A stretch of DNA of 55,703 bases, taken from Azospirillum sp. TSO35-2 (lineage in GTDB: Bacteria > Pseudomonadota > Alphaproteobacteria > Azospirillales > Azospirillaceae). How positions within the stretch are numbered: the stretch's first letter is position 1; every line of letters starts with the position of its first letter. The translations under genes and the position numbers were made by a program. The stretch lies in contig NZ_LGRA01000008.1 in the NCBI RefSeq assembly GCF_003116095.1, positions 992,601 to 1,048,303 of the forward strand, written 5' to 3'. The notes under the pieces are model-generated. The model was not told the DNA's origin, did no database searches, and saw nothing but the letters and a program-made list of their open reading frames with translations. Shown here piece by piece: positions 9,620-17,565 of the stretch.

Positions 9620-9718
9620 TCAGCCCATCAGGATCGGGCCGACGGTCGCCCAGCCGTAGAGAACGGCCAGGAAGAATGCCAGGGTCATGCACTCGCGCAG
9701 GAAAGCCAGAACCGACAT
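9620..9718 (-). CDS. 32-residue single-pass membrane protein (short gene)
   Basis: An unannotated-size gene: ATG at 9718, stop TGA at 9620-9622, with a near-perfect GGAGG Shine-Dalgarno 6 bases before the start. The peptide starts MSVLAFLREC, then has an uninterrupted hydrophobic span of about 20 residues (MTLAFFLAVLYGWATVGPIL) and ends MG. It would be a small inner-membrane protein. Function is unknown. It lies upstream of the AAA ATPase gene on the same strand, 242 bases away. A hairpin (CCCGCCC/GGGCGGG, 9604-9619) directly follows the stop. The ribosome site and hydrophobic pattern argue that it is translated; there is no homology evidence here. Confidence 0.6.
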   Translation of the reverse strand: MSVLAFLRECMTLAFFLAVLYGWATVGPILMG

Positions 9719-9946
9719 GCCAACCTCCATCGTTCGTGTCTTGTTCCAACATACCTAACAGAACGCATGGAGAACGGCAACGCCTACGTTCGTTATACGT
9801 TCTTCTTGTGGTCCCGCATGTTCTCCTCCGCGCACAGATCGCAAAGCTTGAACATCACATAATGTCGTGATGCGGCGTATGGGCACAGCCAGGGAAGCGG
9901 ACCGGAAACAGCCGGTGGCGCGACGGCAACGCGTCGAGCGGACGGG

Positions 9947-10435
9947 TCAGACCGGGTCGGGGTCGTCGTAGCGGATCAGGTCGGTCCAGGCGCGTTCCAA
10001 CCGCCGCAGCGTGCGGTAGGTGGTTTCGAAATCGGCGCCGTCGGTGTCGGAGCGCAACAGGCTGTCGGCGCGCATCGCCTCCAGCCGCTTCAGCGCCTCG
10101 CAGGTGGCCAGCCCCTGGTCGGACAGCCTCAGCCGGGCGGCCCGGCGGTCGCGCTGCGAGGCGGTGCGGTCGACATAGCCGGCCTCCACCAGATGCTTCA
10201 GATTGTAGGAGGCGTTGGAGCCGAGATAATAGCCGCGTTCCAGCAGGTCGCGGACCGACAACTCCTCGCCGCCGATGTGCAACAGCATCAGCGCCTGGGT
10301 CGGGCTGAGGTCGGTCACGCCGACTCGGGCCAGTTCCATCCGCAGCACGTCGAGGAAGCGCCGGGTGATGCTTTCCATGACGCGGCCAAGGTCGGTGTAG
10401 ACCGCCGGGATCGCCACACTCTGCTGCATGCTCAT
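9947..10435 (-). CDS. MarR-family winged-helix transcriptional regulator
   Basis: 162 residues. The winged-helix core runs from about residue 40 to 110: LSPTQALMLLHIGGEELSV, a recognition helix at SNASYNLKHLVEAGY, and a wing at DRTASQRDRRAARLRLSDQG, as in MarR proteins. Helices before and after form the dimer interface. It most resembles the LdtR-like alphaproteobacterial branch, but this is a judgement by eye. It stands alone, upstream of no obvious target operon. A ligand cannot be predicted. Confidence 0.85.
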   Translation of the reverse strand: MSMQQSVAIPAVYTDLGRVMESITRRFLDVLRMELARVGVTDLSPTQALMLLHIGGEELSVRDLLERGYYLGSNASYNLKHLVEAGYVDRTASQRDRRAARLRLSDQGLATCEALKRLEAMRADSLLRSDTDGADFETTYRTLRRLERAWTDLIRYDDPDPV

Positions 10436-10684
10436 CGTTCCTATCGCCCGTTCCTATCGCCGTCGGCCGGCCGCGGCGGCGCATGGCCGCGATGCGGACC
10501 GGCAGGACATGGGGGGAGCGGCGCCAACCCGGCGCCCTCCCCAATCCAATCCTTTAAGGCCTGTGACGATGAGCGGATTTTGAAACGAATTGGAGGGACA
10601 AACTTGAGACGCTAACCCTTTCGGTGTTTCTCGGAGACAGTCCAATGCGGTCGGGCGGCAAGCCGGAACGTTCCGGACCCGGTA

Positions 10685-11464
10685 CTACAGCGTCCCGGCG
10701 AAGGCCCCGCCGTCCAGCAGCATGTTCTGCCCGGTCATGTAGCCGGCCTGCGCCGAGCACAGGAAGGCGCAGGCGGCACCGAACTCCTCCGGATCGCCGA
10801 ACCGTCCGGACGGGTTGCCCTTGCGGCGCACCTCCAATTCCTCGTCGATGGTCCGGCCGGCGGCCTTGGCGCCGCCCTCCATCGTCATGCGCAGGCGGTC
10901 GGTCTCGAAGGGGCCGGGCAGCAGGTTGTTGATGGTGACGTTGTGCCTCACCGTCTGGCGCGACAGGCCGGCGACGAAACCGGTCAGCCCGGTCCGCGCC
11001 CCGTTCGACAGCCCCAGGATCGGGATCGGCGCCTTCACCGCGGCGGAGGTGATGTTGACGATGCGGCCGAACCGCCGGCCGATCATGCCGTCCACCGTCG
11101 CCTTGATCAGGAAGATCGGCGCCAGCATGTTGGCGTCCAGCGCGCGGATCCAGTCGTCGCGGTCCCAGTCGTGGAAGTCGCCCGGCGGCGGCCCGCCGGC
11201 GTTGTTGACCAGGATGTCGGGCTCCGGGCAGGCGGCGAGCGCCGCAGCCCGCCCCTCCTCCGTCGCGATGTCGCCGACCGCGGTGGTGACGGTCACGCCG
11301 GTGGCGGCGCGGATCTCCGCCGCGGTGGCCTCCAGCGCGTCGGCGCTGCGGGCGGTCAGCGTCACATGCACCCCTTCACGGGCCAGCGCAAAGGCGCAGG
11401 CGCGGCCCAGCCCCTTGCTGGCGCCGCAGACGATGGCGTGCCGGCCGGCGATTCCCAGATCCAT
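10685..11464 (-). CDS. SDR-family oxidoreductase lacking the Tyr-x3-Lys pair
   Basis: 259 residues, classical SDR length. The N-terminal cofactor motif is GASKGLG near residue 14, NNAG follows at about residue 88, and the catalytic-region Ser is in NITSAA near residue 139. Thirteen residues later, where Tyr is expected, the sequence reads LSNGAR, so Tyr is replaced by Ser and Lys by Arg. The same substitution recurs in a branch of beta-ketoacyl-reductase-like SDRs. The enzyme may use different chemistry or may be non-catalytic. It is not tightly linked to its neighbours; the substrate is unknown. Confidence 0.82.
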   Translation of the reverse strand: MDLGIAGRHAIVCGASKGLGRACAFALAREGVHVTLTARSADALEATAAEIRAATGVTVTTAVGDIATEEGRAAALAACPEPDILVNNAGGPPPGDFHDWDRDDWIRALDANMLAPIFLIKATVDGMIGRRFGRIVNITSAAVKAPIPILGLSNGARTGLTGFVAGLSRQTVRHNVTINNLLPGPFETDRLRMTMEGGAKAAGRTIDEELEVRRKGNPSGRFGDPEEFGAACAFLCSAQAGYMTGQNMLLDGGAFAGTL

Positions 11465-11488
11465 GATTGTCCCTTTCCCTCCCTATGG

Positions 11489-12196
11489 TCAGCGGGTCGT
11501 TTTGCTGCCGGATCGTTGCAGGTCCGCAAGGACCTCGCGCGCCAGCGGCACCGTCACCCCACGATGCGCGGCGAGCGAGGCGTGGTCGAGCGCCGCCACC
11601 AGCCGGCGGGCGAAATCCAGCGAGCGCTCCATCCGCGCCAGCAGATAGGTGATGACCTCCAGCCCCGGCCGCAACTGGCGGTCGGCGAACAGCTTGACCA
11701 GCACCGCGGCGAGCAGCGCGTCGTCGGGCGGCCGCACCTCCACCGCCGGGGCGCCCTTGATGCGCGACCGCAGGTCGGCCAGCCGGGCCCGCCAGCGCGA
11801 CGGCGCCTTGCGCGACAGCAGCAGCAGATGGCCGTTCTGCTCGCGGGCGAGGTTGTAGAGGTGGAACAGCGCCTCCTCCCGCGCCGGGTGACCGGCGACT
11901 CGGTCGGCCTCCTCGACCACCACGGCGTTGGCGGCGGCGAGCAGCCCCGGCAGGTCCGCCTTGTCGAGCGCGTCACCACCGGTGACCACGGCGCGGCTGC
12001 GGGCGCGCCAGACCTGGGCGAGGTGGGTCTTGCCGCAGCCGGCGGGACCATGGACGGTCAGCGCCGGGGCCGGCCAGGACGGCCAGCGGTCGAGCCACGC
12101 CACCGCGTCGGCGTTGCTGGGCGCCACGAGGAAATCCTCGCAGCCCATCGCCGTCCGGTGGCCGAGGTCGAGCGGTATCTGCGCCGGCAAGCTCAT
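11489..12196 (-). CDS. hda: DnaA-related regulatory protein HdaA
   Basis: 235 residues. QIPLDLGH at residues 6-13 is a beta-clamp-binding motif, followed by an AAA+ module homologous to DnaA domain III: Walker A GPAGCGKTH, Walker B-like VVVEEAD, sensor region RSRIKG. There is no DNA-binding domain IV. With the sliding clamp it promotes ATP hydrolysis by DnaA and prevents re-initiation of replication (regulatory inactivation). It sits 13 bases downstream of the AI-2E-family permease gene, an order repeatedly found in Alphaproteobacteria. The Walker B acidic pair is E-E rather than D-E. Confidence 0.88.
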   Translation of the reverse strand: MSLPAQIPLDLGHRTAMGCEDFLVAPSNADAVAWLDRWPSWPAPALTVHGPAGCGKTHLAQVWRARSRAVVTGGDALDKADLPGLLAAANAVVVEEADRVAGHPAREEALFHLYNLAREQNGHLLLLSRKAPSRWRARLADLRSRIKGAPAVEVRPPDDALLAAVLVKLFADRQLRPGLEVITYLLARMERSLDFARRLVAALDHASLAAHRGVTVPLAREVLADLQRSGSKTTR

Positions 12197-12209
12197 GCGG
12201 ACACACCCA

Positions 12210-13277
12210 TCAGCGTTCCGCGTCGATGCCGCGGTAGTACGGGCTTGAGAGATACTGGCGCAACGCGAAGCGGGTCAACACGCCGATCACCGCTGCCACC
12301 GGCACCGCCAGCAGCACACCGACGAAACCGAACAGGCTGCCGCCCGCCAGCAACGCGAACATCACCCACACCGCGTGCAGCCCGACCTTGTCGCCGACCA
12401 GCTTGGGCGTCAGGACGTTGCCTTCCATCGCCTGCCCGAACAGGAAGACGCCGATGACGATGGCGACCCGCCAGAACTCGTCGAACTGCAACAGGGCCAG
12501 CCCGGTGCTGGCGACAAAGCCGAACAGGCTGCCGACATAGGGAATGAAGGACAGAAGCCCGGCGACCAAGCCGATCACCAACCCAAAATCCAGCCCGGCC
12601 GCCGACAGCGCCAGGGCGTAGAACACGCCCAGCACGACGCAGACCGTCGCCTGCCCGCGCACGAAGCCGGACAGGGTGACGTTCACCTGCCGCGCCTGCT
12701 CGCGCACCGTCTCGACGTGCTGGCGCGGCAGCCAGCCGTCGACCTTCGCCACCATCACGTCCCAGTCGCGCATCATGTAGAAGGCGACGATCGGCGTGAT
12801 GAACATCAGCGTCACGATGTCGAACAGCGCCAGACCACCCGACAGGATCCGCGTCACCACCCGGCCGACCAGCCCGGCCACCTCGCCGGCGTAGCTGCCG
12901 GCGGCGGCGCGCAGCCGCTCCACGTCGTCCGGTGGCAGCCGGTGGATCAGCCGGTCGAGCGCCGGGATCAGCCGCTCCTTCACCACCGTGGCGTAGCTCG
13001 GCAGAACCTCCAGCAGATGCGACACCTGCCCCTGCACCAGGGGCAGCAGCAGCAGCGACATCAGCACCAGCACCAGCAGGAAGGACAGCAGCACCAGCGT
13101 GGTGCCGAGCCAGCGCGGCAACCCCAGCGCCTCCAGCCGGTCGACCATCGGGTCGAGCAGATAGGCGATCGCCAGCCCGACCACGAAGGGCAGCAGCATG
13201 TCGGCCAGCAGCCACAGCGCCAGGATGAACAGCCCCAGCCCGATCAGCCAGAACCGCAGCTGCTTGGCCGACGTCAC
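12210..13277 (-). CDS. AI-2E family transporter (PerM-like permease)
   Basis: 355 residues, with about seven to eight membrane segments: two at the N-terminus (LIGLGLFILALWLLADMLLPFVVGLAIAYLL), a long soluble stretch, then five near the C-terminus. It belongs to the PerM/AI-2E exporter family; the real substrate of most members is not known. The GTG start at 13275-13277 shares GTGA with the stop of pgsA, so translation is coupled. It is followed by hda. The conserved pgsA-perM-hda order suggests co-transcription rather than a common pathway. Confidence 0.85.
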   Translation of the reverse strand: MTSAKQLRFWLIGLGLFILALWLLADMLLPFVVGLAIAYLLDPMVDRLEALGLPRWLGTTLVLLSFLLVLVLMSLLLLPLVQGQVSHLLEVLPSYATVVKERLIPALDRLIHRLPPDDVERLRAAAGSYAGEVAGLVGRVVTRILSGGLALFDIVTLMFITPIVAFYMMRDWDVMVAKVDGWLPRQHVETVREQARQVNVTLSGFVRGQATVCVVLGVFYALALSAAGLDFGLVIGLVAGLLSFIPYVGSLFGFVASTGLALLQFDEFWRVAIVIGVFLFGQAMEGNVLTPKLVGDKVGLHAVWVMFALLAGGSLFGFVGVLLAVPVAAVIGVLTRFALRQYLSSPYYRGIDAER

Positions 13278-13834
13278 GAAACGCCACCCAGCCGGTTGAA
13301 CAGCAGCGCCCCCCGCCGGGCGTAGGCGAGGCCGGAGGCCACCGTCGTCGCCGTGCAGGCGTAGACCAGCGCCTCCACCAGCTCCCAGCCGAACAGGTGG
13401 ATCTGCGGCAGGCCCAGCGCCGGCGGCGCCAGCACCGCGGCGGCAAGCGCGATCTGCACCACCGTGTTCACCTTGCTGATGTAGAGCGGCTGCATCGCCA
13501 GCGTCTCCTTCAGGGTGAACAGCAGGATGACGCCGCCGATGATCATGATGTCGCGGAACACCACCATCATCGCCAGCCACAGCGGGATCGCGCCGACCCA
13601 GGCCAGCGCCACATAGACGCCGACGATCAGCGCCTTGTCGGCCAGCGGGTCGAGATAGCCGCCCAGCACGGTGCGCGCCCGGAACATCCGGGCGATGGCG
13701 CCGTCCAGCGCGTCGGACAGACCGGCGGCGACGAACAGGGCGAAGGCCCATTCCATGTTGCCGATCAGGATCATGTACATCGCCGCGGGAACCGCAACGA
13801 TGCGCAGGAAGGTGATGATGTTGGGAACGCTCAC
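13274..13834 (-). CDS. pgsA: CDP-alcohol phosphatidyltransferase (PgsA-like)
   Basis: 186 residues with four to six membrane segments. The catalytic signature D-G-x2-A-R-x8-G-x3-D-x3-D is complete in LDGAIARMFRARTVLGGYLD plus PLADK (residues ~43-67). It transfers a phosphatidyl group from CDP-diacylglycerol to an alcohol, most likely glycerol 3-phosphate, in phosphatidylglycerol synthesis at the inner membrane. GTG at 13832-13834 forms GTGA with the DUF2066 gene stop, and its own stop forms GTGA with perM. The alcohol acceptor is inferred from family and context. Confidence 0.85.
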   Translation of the reverse strand: MSVPNIITFLRIVAVPAAMYMILIGNMEWAFALFVAAGLSDALDGAIARMFRARTVLGGYLDPLADKALIVGVYVALAWVGAIPLWLAMMVVFRDIMIIGGVILLFTLKETLAMQPLYISKVNTVVQIALAAAVLAPPALGLPQIHLFGWELVEALVYACTATTVASGLAYARRGALLFNRLGGVS

Positions 13835-15213
13835 GGCACGCTCTTGCCCGGCAGCGTTCCCAGATTGCGCGGCGCGGCGCCCATCACGCCGGTCGCCGGC
13901 GCGGTGGCCATCGGATCGGACGGCGCCAGGGCGCCCGGAGCGGTGCTGCCACCGCCGGGGGCCACGGCGCCCGTGGCCGAGGCGCCCGACCCGCGCGGCA
14001 GCAGCGTCAGTTGCCAGTCGGCACCGCCGGTCGCGGCGGCCACCGGCACCGGTGCGCCCGGATAGGCGCCCTGCAGCGGAGCCGACCCGCCGGCCCGCGT
14101 CAGGCCGAGGTCGTTGCGGCCCAGCGCCTGGGCCAGTTGGTCGGGCTCGCCGCGGTGGGTCAGGCTGACCAGCGCCTCGCTGCGGCTGATCGACAGCAGG
14201 GTGCTGCGCGACACGGCGTTGACGCCGGCCAGCCGCTTGCGCGTCTCGACCCAGTCGTTCACCGCGGTCAGCGGCACGCGGACCAGCGTCGTCTGCTCCG
14301 GCCCGGTCGGGGTGGTGTGCTCGCGCCGCCAGGAATCGTCGAGCTGGTTGCCGACCGCGGCGACGGCGCGGGTCAGCAGGTCGCCGGCGGTGCCACCGCC
14401 CTTCACCTGGACGGTCTGGCTGTCGCGCGTGCCGTCCAGCCCATAGCGGGTGACGTCCACCGTCAGGCCGCGCGCCGGATCGGCGCCGGCCGCCGGCAGC
14501 TCGGTGCGGGCGACGACGACGCCGCCGGCCTTGTAGCGCTGGGCCATGCGGGCGATGGCGTCGGCGTTGCCGCTCACCGCGTCGGCGGCGCCGATCGCCT
14601 GGGCGTCGGCCAGCTCGCCGTCCGGCACCACCAGCGGCACCAGCGAGGCGGCGGGCTGCCGCGCCTCCCACGCCTCGCGCCAGGGGGTGCGGTCCTCCCA
14701 CAGGATGGTGCGGCCGTCGGTCATCGTCACCGGCAGCACGACGAAGGGACGGGCCGGCGGTTCCACATACTGCGCGGTGCCGCCACCCTGGCCCAGCGCG
14801 TCGCGCACGGCGTTGGGGCGGAAGCGCACGGTGATGGAGCCGACATAGCGGGTGGCCGACACCTTCTCGTCGTCGATCTCGAAGCCCTGGACCAGCCGCG
14901 CGACATCGTTGTCCGACAGGCGCGGCGGGTTGCCGCCACCGGGGACGAGACGCCGGTACAGCTCCGCCCACGCCTTGGCCTGCGCCTCGCGGATCGCCTG
15001 GTCGCGGACCGTCGTCGGGTTGGAGCCGTTGATGTCGACCGTCACGCCGGACACGGCGAACGCGTCGGCCGAGGACGGGGTGGCGGCGGAGGTGGCGGCG
15101 GCCGGCGGCGGGGAACCGGTCTGCGCGAACACCGGCCCGGCCGTCGAGACGGCGAGAACGGCGGACATGGCAGCAAGACCGGCGAGGAGCGGCGCGCGGC
15201 GGCGGTGGAGCAT
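13831..15213 (-). CDS. DUF2066 domain protein, secreted
   Basis: 460 residues from ATG at 15213 (GGAAGG upstream). The N-terminus MLHRRRAPLLAGLAAM runs into a hydrophobic segment ending VFAQ, a Sec signal peptide. The mature part has VDINGSNPTTVRDQAIREAQ and AWAELYRRLV, the typical DUF2066 start; the C-terminal ~70 residues are Ala/Pro/Gly-rich. It is a periplasmic or envelope protein of unknown function. It is first in the DUF2066-pgsA-perM-hda run and divergent from purM, an arrangement that recurs in Rhodospirillales. Confidence 0.82.
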   Translation of the reverse strand: MLHRRRAPLLAGLAAMSAVLAVSTAGPVFAQTGSPPPAAATSAATPSSADAFAVSGVTVDINGSNPTTVRDQAIREAQAKAWAELYRRLVPGGGNPPRLSDNDVARLVQGFEIDDEKVSATRYVGSITVRFRPNAVRDALGQGGGTAQYVEPPARPFVVLPVTMTDGRTILWEDRTPWREAWEARQPAASLVPLVVPDGELADAQAIGAADAVSGNADAIARMAQRYKAGGVVVARTELPAAGADPARGLTVDVTRYGLDGTRDSQTVQVKGGGTAGDLLTRAVAAVGNQLDDSWRREHTTPTGPEQTTLVRVPLTAVNDWVETRKRLAGVNAVSRSTLLSISRSEALVSLTHRGEPDQLAQALGRNDLGLTRAGGSAPLQGAYPGAPVPVAAATGGADWQLTLLPRGSGASATGAVAPGGGSTAPGALAPSDPMATAPATGVMGAAPRNLGTLPGKSVP

Positions 15214-15240
15214 TGCAAAGCCTTCCGATTCGAGTATGTT
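15213..15240 (+). promoter_or_regulatory. Candidate promoter for purM
   Basis: TTGCAA at 15213-15218, a 16-base spacer and TATGTT at 15235-15240, in the short divergent region before purM. A second -10-like TATATA occurs at about 15260 and may serve either strand. Confidence 0.4.
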
Positions 15241-15310
15241 CGGCCCGAGCCCAAGGCCCGGTATATAGCTCAGCCCAAGCGAGGATACCATCAGCACCCA
15301 GTCCTATAAC

Positions 15311-16372
15311 ATGTCCGACGCCTACAAGCAGGCCGGTGTGGACATCGACGCTGGCAACGCGCTTGTCGAAGCGATCAAGCCCCTTGCCCGTTCCACCGCG
15401 CGTTCCGGCTCCGACGCGGGCCTGGGCGGTTTCGGCGCGCTGTTCGATCTGCGCGCCGCCGGCTACCAGGATCCGCTTCTGGTCGCGACGACCGATGGCG
15501 TCGGCACCAAGCTGAAGGTGGCGATTCTCGCCAACCGGCACGACACGGTCGGCATCGACCTGGTGGCGATGTGCGTCAACGATCTGGTCGTCCAGGGCGC
15601 CGAGCCGTTGCTGTTCCTGGATTATTACGCCACCGGAAAGCTTGACGTCACCGCCGGCCGCGCCATTGTCGCCGGCATCGCCGAAGGCTGCCGTCAGGCC
15701 GGCTGCGCGCTGGTCGGCGGCGAGACCGCCGAGATGCCGGGCATGTATTCGGATGGCGACTACGATCTCGCCGGCTTCTCGGTCGGTGCGGTGGAACGCC
15801 AGCACGCCCTGACCGGCTCGACCGTCCAGGCCGGCGACGTGGTGCTCGGCCTCGCTTCGACCGGCGTGCATTCCAATGGCTATTCGCTGGTGCGCAAGCT
15901 GGTGGAGAAGTCCGGCCTCGGCTACGACTCCGCCTGCCCGTGGGACGCGTCAAAGACCCTGGGCGAGGCGCTGCTGACCCCCACCCGCATCTATGTGAAG
16001 AGCACGCTGGCGGCGGTGCGCGCCGGCACGGTGCGGGCGCTGGCCCACATCACCGGCGGTGGCCTGATCGAGAACATTCCGCGCGTCCTGCCGGACGGGC
16101 TGGGTGTCGCGCTCGACGCCGCGACCTGGACCCTGCCCCCGGTGTTCTCCTGGCTGATGAAGACCGGCGGCATCGCGCCCTACGAGATGGCCCGCACCTT
16201 CAACGTCGGCCTCGGCATGGTCGTGGTGGTTCCGGCCGACAAGGCCGACGAGGCGGCCCGGATCCTGCGCGAGGGTGGCGAGACGGTCTACACCGTCGGC
16301 ACCGTCACCGCGCTGAAGGACGGCGACGCCCGCGTCACCGTGGCCGGCATGGACGCGGCCTGGGCGTCGTAA
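15311..16372 (+). CDS. purM: Phosphoribosylformylglycinamidine cyclo-ligase (AIR synthetase)
   Basis: 353 residues. It closes formylglycinamidine ribonucleotide to aminoimidazole ribonucleotide with ATP, step five of purine synthesis. Family motifs are [40 protein letters not shown] and [12 protein letters not shown], all intact. The length is standard. No Shine-Dalgarno stands right before the ATG; the nearest is GAGG at about 15281, which is ideally spaced for an in-frame ATC at 15290 instead. purN follows after 25 bases. Confidence 0.95.
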   Translation: MSDAYKQAGVDIDAGNALVEAIKPLARSTARSGSDAGLGGFGALFDLRAAGYQDPLLVATTDGVGTKLKVAILANRHDTVGIDLVAMCVNDLVVQGAEPLLFLDYYATGKLDVTAGRAIVAGIAEGCRQAGCALVGGETAEMPGMYSDGDYDLAGFSVGAVERQHALTGSTVQAGDVVLGLASTGVHSNGYSLVRKLVEKSGLGYDSACPWDASKTLGEALLTPTRIYVKSTLAAVRAGTVRALAHITGGGLIENIPRVLPDGLGVALDAATWTLPPVFSWLMKTGGIAPYEMARTFNVGLGMVVVVPADKADEAARILREGGETVYTVGTVTALKDGDARVTVAGMDAAWAS

Positions 16373-16397
16373 GGGACCGCGTAAAAAGGGTCGGGTG

Positions 16398-17051
16398 ATG
16401 GGTAAGTTGAAGCTCGGCGTCCTGATTTCCGGACGCGGCAGCAATCTGCAGGCGTTGATCGACGCCTGCGCCGCGCCGGACTTCCCGGCCGAGATCGCGC
16501 TGGTGCTGTCGAACAAGGCCGACGCCTTCGGCCTGGAACGAGCCGCCAAGGCCGGGATTTCCACCGCGGTGGTCGGCCACCGCGACTTTCCCGGCGACAA
16601 GCCCGCCTTCGAAGCGGCGATGGACGCGACCTTGAGGGAGGCCGGTGTCGAGCTGGTCTGCCTCGCCGGCTTCATGCGCATCCTGTCGGAATGGTTCGTC
16701 GGGCGCTGGCAGGATCGGTTGATCAACATCCACCCGTCGCTGCTGCCCTCCTTCAAGGGGCTGGACACGCATGAGCGGGCGCTGGCCACCGGCGTCCGTT
16801 TCCACGGCTGCACCGTGCATTACGTGCGGCCGGCGATGGACGACGGCCCCATCGTCGCCCAGGCCGCCGTGCCGGTCCTGCCCGGCGACGACGCCCACCG
16901 GCTGTCCGAGCGCGTGCTCGAGTCGGAGCACCGGCTCTACCCCCACGCCGTCCGTTTGATCGCCGAGGGCCGCGCCCGTGTCGACGGCGACCGGGTGCGG
17001 ATCGAGGGACCGGCGCCGGAACTGGCGTCCGTCATCAACCCACCGCTCTGA
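16398..17051 (+). CDS. purN: Phosphoribosylglycinamide formyltransferase
   Basis: 217 residues. It transfers the formyl group of 10-formyltetrahydrofolate to GAR, step three of purine synthesis. It shows the N-terminal GVLISGRGSNLQAL nucleotide-binding motif, the catalytic NIHPSLLPSFKGLDTH segment (Asn, His) and the later Asp in MDDGPIV. ATG at 16398 follows AAAAAGGG; a GTG one codon earlier is an alternative. It forms a two-gene unit with purM. Confidence 0.95.
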   Translation: MGKLKLGVLISGRGSNLQALIDACAAPDFPAEIALVLSNKADAFGLERAAKAGISTAVVGHRDFPGDKPAFEAAMDATLREAGVELVCLAGFMRILSEWFVGRWQDRLINIHPSLLPSFKGLDTHERALATGVRFHGCTVHYVRPAMDDGPIVAQAAVPVLPGDDAHRLSERVLESEHRLYPHAVRLIAEGRARVDGDRVRIEGPAPELASVINPPL

Positions 17052-17159
17052 GCGCTCCGCGTCTCCGACTTGGTTGACGATTCCACTCGGAATCTGTTGC
17101 GTTTCTAGACGCCTGCGGCAAGATCGTCGGCAAAAGAAACAGTTGGAGGGCTTATCGAT

Positions 17160-17303
17160 ATGGCAGCCGTCGGTTCCAATCCGGTCAGCGAAGAGACCGT
17201 CCGCGCCCACATGGCGAACTGGATCGCCTTCACCAAATTCATGAAGCTCAGCATCACCGGCATCATCGCGGTGCTGGTGCTGCTGGCGGTGTTCACGCTG
17301 TAG
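17160..17303 (+). CDS. aa3-type cytochrome c oxidase subunit IV, very short
   Basis: 47 residues with ATG at 17160 and TAG at 17301-17303; GGAGGG lies about 10 bases before the start. The N-terminal half is polar (VSEETVRAHMANWIAFTKFM) and is followed by a single membrane span (SITGIIAVLVLLAVF). This matches the alphaproteobacterial aa3-type oxidase subunit IV family, a one-helix accessory subunit on the surface of the core oxidase. The other cox genes are not in the window, so it is a lone gene, which is common for this subunit. It is easily missed because of its size. Confidence 0.75.
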   Translation: MAAVGSNPVSEETVRAHMANWIAFTKFMKLSITGIIAVLVLLAVFTL

Positions 17304-17321
17304 GCGGCGTTTCGCGGCGCG

Positions 17322-17448
17322 TTGCCCCCTCCCCATCCCTCCCCCTCTTCAAGGGAGAGGGGACTGCCGCCGCTTTGACAATTTCGTGCCGCCGACAAGC
17401 GTCCTGCCCCCTCTCCCGCAACGCGGGGGAGGGATGGGAAGGGGGCAC
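17322..17448. repeat. Imperfect inverted repeat of CCCTCCCC-rich arms
   Basis: The left arm (17322-17346) and the right arm (17424-17448) are near-perfect inverted copies of a C-rich string (TGCCCCCTCCCCATCCCT versus TGCCCCCTTCCCATCCCT after reverse complement), separated by about 80 bases that hold smaller CCTCTC/GAGAGG pairs. It looks like an intergenic palindromic repeat of the REP/MITE-like type common in Azospirillum-like genomes. Shorter, related C-rich hairpins occur near 7636 and 27493. It encodes no protein. Confidence 0.55.
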
Positions 17449-17474
17449 CCGTGGCCACAACTCCCCACACCCCA

Positions 17475-17541
17475 AAACAAAAAGCCCCTTCCCCGCTCCC
17501 GGCCGACCAAAGGTCGTCCGATCGCGAGAAAGGGGCTTCTT
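17475..17541 (-). terminator. Intrinsic terminator of valS
   Basis: On the minus strand AAGCCCCTTTC pairs with GGAAGGGGCTT across an inner CGACC/GGTCG hairpin, and is followed by TTTTTGTTTT. It lies 25 bases beyond the valS stop. Confidence 0.85.
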
Positions 17542-17565
17542 CACCTCATTCCCGGCGGGCTACCG

